DNA from: an uncultured Eubacteriales bacterium
GTDB taxonomy: Bacteria > Bacillota > Clostridia > Lachnospirales > Lachnospiraceae
Direction of reading: 5' to 3'
Assembly (NCBI GenBank): GCA_900321145.1
Contig: ONVB01000243.1
Span: forward strand, 1 to 8,709
Length of the DNA stretch: 8,709 nucleotides
Shown: positions 5,073 through 8,709 of the stretch, in pieces
Layout of the letters: every line of letters starts with the position of its first letter
How positions within the stretch are numbered: position 1 is the first letter of the stretch
Notes under the pieces: model-generated
Told to the model about the DNA's origin: nothing
What the model saw: only the letters and a program-made list of their open reading frames with translations
Databases searched by the model: none
Made by a program: the position numbers and the translations under genes

Positions 5073-6428
5073 ATGAATAAAATGAGCAAAAGGACTTCTA
5101 TAAAGGTCTTTATCGTGGTTTTGGTCATGGGTATCATAGGCACTGTATGCATAGGCATACTCAAATATGATATAAACCGGCTTGCGACAAACTACGAGGA
5201 GAATATCACGACAGCCTTTGAGACTAAGGGATATATGGATTCGGTGCAAAAGCTTCTCTACAGCCATCAGTCAATGGTAGCTGGACATATAGTGGTTCAT
5301 GACGAGCACAGGAAGGATATGTACAGTTATGATGAGACCGTGTGCCGCGAAGATATCAAAAGAACCTTAAATGAGCTGAACAATATGGGCTTTAACGCTG
5401 AGGGCGAGGTTCTCCTGAAGGATATACAGGACGCTGTGGACGGTTATTTAAGCCGTGTGGATGATGCAATCGCGCTCTCGCGGGCCGGTGATGCCAACGA
5501 GGCGGGAATCTATATAGTCGAGAATCTGTCGCCTTATATAAAGAGTGTAAATGAGTCCATGGAGAAGCTTGAGGTGCTTGTGTCAAAGCAGATAAGCGAA
5601 GGCCGCAGAAGGATGGACAACGACATTCTTATCTCCAGGATAAGTGCTATCTTAAGCATAGGAGCCATTATATTTACGGTGTTTGTAGGTGTGCTGACGA
5701 GCATGAGGCTTACCGTGGATCTCGAGAAGTACAAGACGGATCTCGAAAGAAATGTAGAGGCGCAGAAAAATGAGCTTATGGAGAGAAATAACAAGCTCAT
5801 CAAGATACAGGATAACACTGTCATGGGTATGGCGAATCTTATCGAGAGCAGGGATCTCGAGACCGGAACACACATCAAGCGCACCAGCGCTTATGTGGGG
5901 ATTATCGCCAGGGAGGCCAAGGCAAGAGGGCTTTTTACCAACACACTGACCGACAGTTATATAGAGCTTTTGGTAAAAGCGGCGCCCATGCATGATGTGG
6001 GCAAGATCATAGTTCCCGACCACATACTTCAGAAGCCGGGAAAGCTCACCAAGGAAGAGTTTGAGATCATGAAGAGGCACGCCTCAGAGGGCGGTCGCAT
6101 AGTGAAAGAGGTTCTCTCCGGAGTGGAGGAGACGGACTATATAGATATAGCCTTCGATGTGGCAACCTATCACCACGAGTGGTGGAACGGCAAGGGATAC
6201 CCGTCGGGCAAGAAGGAGGACGATATCCCGCTTTCGGCGAGGATCATGGCGGTAGCGGATGTATTTGATGCGCTTGTTTCGAAGAGATGCTACAAGAATG
6301 CATTTCCGGTGGAAGCATCTTTAAAGATAATCAAGGAGGAAGGCGGGACGCACTTTGATCCGCGCCTTGCGGATATATTTGTAGACCTCCGGAGCGAAGT
6401 AGAGAAAATCATGGAAGAGACACAGTAG
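5073..6428 (+). CDS. Membrane HD-GYP c-di-GMP phosphodiesterase with 4-helix sensor domain
   Basis: This encodes 451 residues from ATG 5073, with GGAG 9 nt upstream. TM1 is at about 11-30. An all-helical extracytoplasmic region (about 31-186) resembles the 4HB_MCP sensor, and TM2 is at about 187-210. A charged coiled coil (about 213-246) connects to the HD-GYP domain (about 247-447) without a recognisable HAMP. Key residues are present: ESRDLETGTH, His307-Asp308 with Lys311 (HDVGK), His336, His367-His368-Glu369, the GYP triad 375-377 and VADVFDAL. The metal-binding set looks complete, so hydrolysis of cyclic di-GMP at the inner face of the membrane is likely, controlled by an outside signal. 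It is the first gene of the operon; the response regulator follows after 11 bp. A 10-codon frame at 5048-5080 overlaps its start. Confidence 0.92.
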   Translation: MNKMSKRTSIKVFIVVLVMGIIGTVCIGILKYDINRLATNYEENITTAFETKGYMDSVQKLLYSHQSMVAGHIVVHDEHRKDMYSYDETVCREDIKRTLNELNNMGFNAEGEVLLKDIQDAVDGYLSRVDDAIALSRAGDANEAGIYIVENLSPYIKSVNESMEKLEVLVSKQISEGRRRMDNDILISRISAILSIGAIIFTVFVGVLTSMRLTVDLEKYKTDLERNVEAQKNELMERNNKLIKIQDNTVMGMANLIESRDLETGTHIKRTSAYVGIIAREAKARGLFTNTLTDSYIELLVKAAPMHDVGKIIVPDHILQKPGKLTKEEFEIMKRHASEGGRIVKEVLSGVEETDYIDIAFDVATYHHEWWNGKGYPSGKKEDDIPLSARIMAVADVFDALVSKRCYKNAFPVEASLKIIKEEGGTHFDPRLADIFVDLRSEVEKIMEETQ

Positions 6429-6439
6429 AGGGAAAGAAT

Positions 6440-7117
6440 ATGAAATTACTATACGCTGAAGATGAGGCGGACATGGCGGATGCGGTGGTCGATATACTGA
6501 CCTTTCACAAGTATATGGTCGACCATGTGTCGGACGGGCAGGAGGCGCTTGATTACGCGAGGTCGGACGATTACGACGGCATGATACTTGACATCATGAT
6601 GCCCAAGAAGAGCGGTCTTGAGGTTTTAAAGACACTCAGGGCGGAGGGCAACAACACTCCCGTTTTACTGCTTACGGCAAAGGGAGAGGTCGAGGACAGG
6701 ATAACAGGCTTTGACCTGGGCGCGGATGATTACCTCCCGAAGCCCTTTGTGATGGAGGAGCTGCTTGCGAGGGTGAGGGCTATGCTCAGGCGCAGGGAGG
6801 ACTTCACTCCGGATATATTGAAATGCGGCAATCTGTCGCTTAATATGAGCAGCTACGAGCTTTTCACCGATACCGCTTCGGTCACGCTTCCCAAGTATGA
6901 GTACCGACTTATGGAAGCATTTATGCTCAATCAGGGCATATATCTTTCGACCGAGCAGATACTCGAAAAGGTATGGGGCTATGACTCCGAAGCCGAGAAC
7001 GGCTCCGTGTGGGTTTACATATCCTATGTCAGAAAGAAGCTTGCGCAGATAGGCGCAAATGCTGAGATACAGGTCAAGAGAAATATAGGCTACAGGCTGG
7101 AGGTAAAGGGACAGTGA
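6440..7117 (+). CDS. OmpR/PhoB-type response regulator
   Basis: This encodes 225 residues with GAGGG before ATG 6440. The receiver domain (about 1-117) has the acidic pair Glu7-Asp8, phosphoacceptor Asp51 (MILDIMMPKKSG), switch Thr79 (LLLTAKGE) and Lys101 (LPKPF). The C-terminal winged-helix domain (about 127-222) has the family pattern LPKYEYRLMEAF, ILEKVWGYDSEAENGSVWVY, VRKKL and the final RNIGYRLE. It binds DNA as a dimer when phosphorylated, so it is a transcription factor; its targets are unknown. It lies between the HD-GYP gene and its likely cognate kinase, whose GTG start overlaps its TGA stop. Confidence 0.96.
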   Translation: MKLLYAEDEADMADAVVDILTFHKYMVDHVSDGQEALDYARSDDYDGMILDIMMPKKSGLEVLKTLRAEGNNTPVLLLTAKGEVEDRITGFDLGADDYLPKPFVMEELLARVRAMLRRREDFTPDILKCGNLSLNMSSYELFTDTASVTLPKYEYRLMEAFMLNQGIYLSTEQILEKVWGYDSEAENGSVWVYISYVRKKLAQIGANAEIQVKRNIGYRLEVKGQ

Positions 7118-8472
7118 TCAAGACCTTAAGGAGAAGATTCGTCCTGAGCGCCATGGCGGCCATAACCCTGCTTATCATAGTAGTTTTAGGCGGCATAAAT
7201 GTGGTAAATGCGGTTCGCATCAGAAATGAAAATGATGCGCTTTTAGAGGGGCTGGCCGGAATGGGCGGTATACGCCGGAACGAAAGCATGCCGGGCTTTA
7301 ACGAACGTGGCAACGGTGATGTAAGCACCGATCCGCAAGCCCCCGGGGACCCCGGAAGCAGGACTTCGGAAGAGGGCTTTAAGGAATTCGATAACAGAAG
7401 ATCTAAGGATAAAAGAGGCATATTTAATACAAAACCCAACGAGGACGAGCTCATGGGCGCGAGGTTTTTCGCGGTGAGATTCGACTCCGCGGGGAGCATA
7501 TTATATACGGATGTCGAGAACATCTCCTCGGTCGGGGAGGAAGATGCGCAGACTATCGCACTTAAGGCCTATGCTTCGGGCAGAGATAAGGGCAAGATCG
7601 AAGGGTTTAAGTATCTTGTCTCGGTTTCGCCCGACAGAAGCGAAAAGACATATATCTTTCTCGATGTGACGAAGAACAGAAGGACACTGCTCTTTGTTGC
7701 ACTGATCTCGGTGGCGGTGGGATTTGCGGCAGAGACGGTCATGCTGCTTTTGGTGCTTCTCCTGTCGAAGAAAGCGATCGAACCCATAGCGGCAAATATT
7801 GAGAGACAGAAGAGGTTCATAACCGATGCCGGTCACGAGATCAAGACTCCGCTTGCGATAATCAGGGCGAACACCGACGCCATGGAGCTGCATAACGGCG
7901 AGAACAAGTGGAGTAAGAATATAAAGACTCAGACGGACAGGCTGTCGGGACTTATGAAGAATATGCTGACTCTTGCAAGAAGTGATGACGGCAACTTAAA
8001 CATAGTCAAGGAGGAGCTTGACCTGAGCACTTTAGTCGAGGATACGGCCGCATCATTTTACGAACCTGCCAAGCTAAAAGGCCTGAAGCTTGTTCCTGAC
8101 ATAGAGCCGGAGATCACATACAGGGCTTCAAAGGAGCAGATGGTCCAGCTCGTGTCGCTTCTTTTGGATAATGCCTTAAAATACGCCTCTGATGCGGGGC
8201 CTATAGAGATAATGCTGACAAGAAATAATAAGGGGATCAAGCTGCTTGTGTCTAATGCGGTAGACAACCCCGGGGATATAGATACGGACAAGCTGTTTGA
8301 CCGCTTCTACAGAGCGGATGAAGCCCGTACCCAGAAGAACGGAGGATACGGCATAGGTCTTTCGGTGGTTGCTTCCATATGCGCGGCTCATCACGGAAAG
8401 GCTAAGGCTTACATTGAAAACAGCCGCATAGTGTTCCGTATACAGCTTGGAGAGAGAAAGAAGGATCAATGA
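7114..8472 (+). CDS. Membrane sensor histidine kinase (HisKA type)
   Basis: This encodes 452 residues starting at GTG 7114, whose last two bases belong to the preceding TGA (GTGA coupling), with GGAGG 10 nt upstream. TM1 is at about 11-33. The external region (about 34-190) contains a Pro/Gly/Asp-rich, apparently unstructured part (about 56-105) followed by a more conserved stretch ending FLDVTKNRR. TM2 is at about 191-218. HisKA has phospho-acceptor His241 in FITDAGHEIKTPLAIIRAN. The ATPase domain has an N box with Asn353 (LLLDNALKYAS), an F box (LFDRFYRAD) and a G2 box (GGYGIGLSVVASI). A normal DxGxG G1 box is not visible; VSNAVDNPGD stands at that place, as in some related clostridial kinases. 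It presumably phosphorylates the adjacent regulator. The signal is unknown. Confidence 0.94.
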   Translation: MIKTLRRRFVLSAMAAITLLIIVVLGGINVVNAVRIRNENDALLEGLAGMGGIRRNESMPGFNERGNGDVSTDPQAPGDPGSRTSEEGFKEFDNRRSKDKRGIFNTKPNEDELMGARFFAVRFDSAGSILYTDVENISSVGEEDAQTIALKAYASGRDKGKIEGFKYLVSVSPDRSEKTYIFLDVTKNRRTLLFVALISVAVGFAAETVMLLLVLLLSKKAIEPIAANIERQKRFITDAGHEIKTPLAIIRANTDAMELHNGENKWSKNIKTQTDRLSGLMKNMLTLARSDDGNLNIVKEELDLSTLVEDTAASFYEPAKLKGLKLVPDIEPEITYRASKEQMVQLVSLLLDNALKYASDAGPIEIMLTRNNKGIKLLVSNAVDNPGDIDTDKLFDRFYRADEARTQKNGGYGIGLSVVASICAAHHGKAKAYIENSRIVFRIQLGERKKDQ

Positions 8473-8476
8473 GGTT

Positions 8477-8709
8477 ATGACGCTCTACGAAAGCGCAACA
8501 TACAAGAGCCTGTTGCTGAAGGAAGCAAAGAGGCTCGACAAGGAGAGCTTCAAGGATAAGAAAGTGCTTGTTACCGGCGGTACGGGCATGGTCGGGAGCT
8601 TCATCACGGATATACTGCTTTTTGCCGACGCGAGCTTCGGACTCGGTACCGAAGTGACGATCACAACAAGGCATATCGAAAAAGCCGTTCGGAGGTTTGC
8701 GGGCTGTCC
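8477..8709 (+). CDS. NAD(P)-dependent epimerase/dehydratase, extended SDR (3' partial)
   Basis: An open frame from ATG 8477 continues past the window edge, giving 77 residues so far. An AGGA sits 11 nt upstream. After a charged helix (about 10-28), KKVLVTGGTGMVGSFITDIL contains the Rossmann GxxGxxG (Gly34, Gly37, Gly40). A second strand, VTITTRHIEKAVRRF, has an Arg soon after it, slightly favouring NADP. The pattern fits extended short-chain dehydrogenases that act on sugar nucleotides, such as epimerases and 4,6-dehydratases; the subfamily needs the missing YxxxK region. It follows the kinase stop by only 4 bp, so it is likely part of the same operon. Confidence 0.82.
   Translation, partial: MTLYESATYKSLLLKEAKRLDKESFKDKKVLVTGGTGMVGSFITDILLFADASFGLGTEVTITTRHIEKAVRRFAGC

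Noticed and set aside
7074..7523. 149-residue minus-strand frame
   Set aside because: Antisense shadow of the kinase N-terminus. The high Leu/Ser content comes from the reverse complement of Lys/Glu/Arg-rich codons.

Overview
The window looks like a chromosome segment of a low-to-mid GC Gram-positive anaerobe of the Clostridia, most likely a Lachnospiraceae-type bacterium. This rests on strong AGGAGG-like ribosome binding sites, a secreted protein with clostridial hydrophobic-W (ChW) repeats, a VirB4-like fragment of the kind found in clostridial conjugative elements, and an OmpR/HisKA two-component pair beside a membrane HD-GYP protein. Taxonomy is inferred from gene content only.

Left part (1-3351), an accessory or degraded zone. 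It opens with the tail of an unrecognised gene (1-74) and an intrinsic terminator (103-135). Next is a 75-residue N-terminal stub of a VirB4-like conjugation ATPase (151-378), which has lost everything after its first domain. Two minus-strand genes follow: a BASS-family (bile acid:sodium symporter-like) transporter (407-1375), and upstream of it a secreted wall hydrolase-like protein (1421-2854) with a CHAP/NlpC-like domain, two Ig-like modules and three ChW repeats. The hydrolase promoter has an 18-bp perfect palindrome just upstream of its -35 box. On the other side of this regulatory region, pointing right, is a gene fragment (about 3039-3303) encoding part of a Big_2 Ig-like domain and a broken ChW repeat. 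It ends near a strong bidirectional terminator (3323-3351).

Middle (3352-5072). A MATE-family multidrug exporter (3414-4850, minus strand) is read from an extended -10 promoter whose spacer and -35 box lie inside an 8-bp-arm inverted repeat, a plausible repressor site. A 222-bp divergent intergenic region separates it from the next operon.

Right part (5073-8709), a compact plus-strand operon. It encodes a two-TM sensor with a 4-helix-bundle-like outer domain and a cytoplasmic HD-GYP c-di-GMP phosphodiesterase domain, an OmpR-type response regulator (11-bp gap), a HisKA histidine kinase (GTGA overlap), and the start of an extended-SDR NAD(P)-dependent epimerase/dehydratase (4-bp gap) that runs off the edge. 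The spacing suggests one transcript linking c-di-GMP turnover, a phosphorelay and probably a sugar-nucleotide or surface-polymer enzyme. No CRISPR array, tRNA, rRNA or complete mobile element was found.
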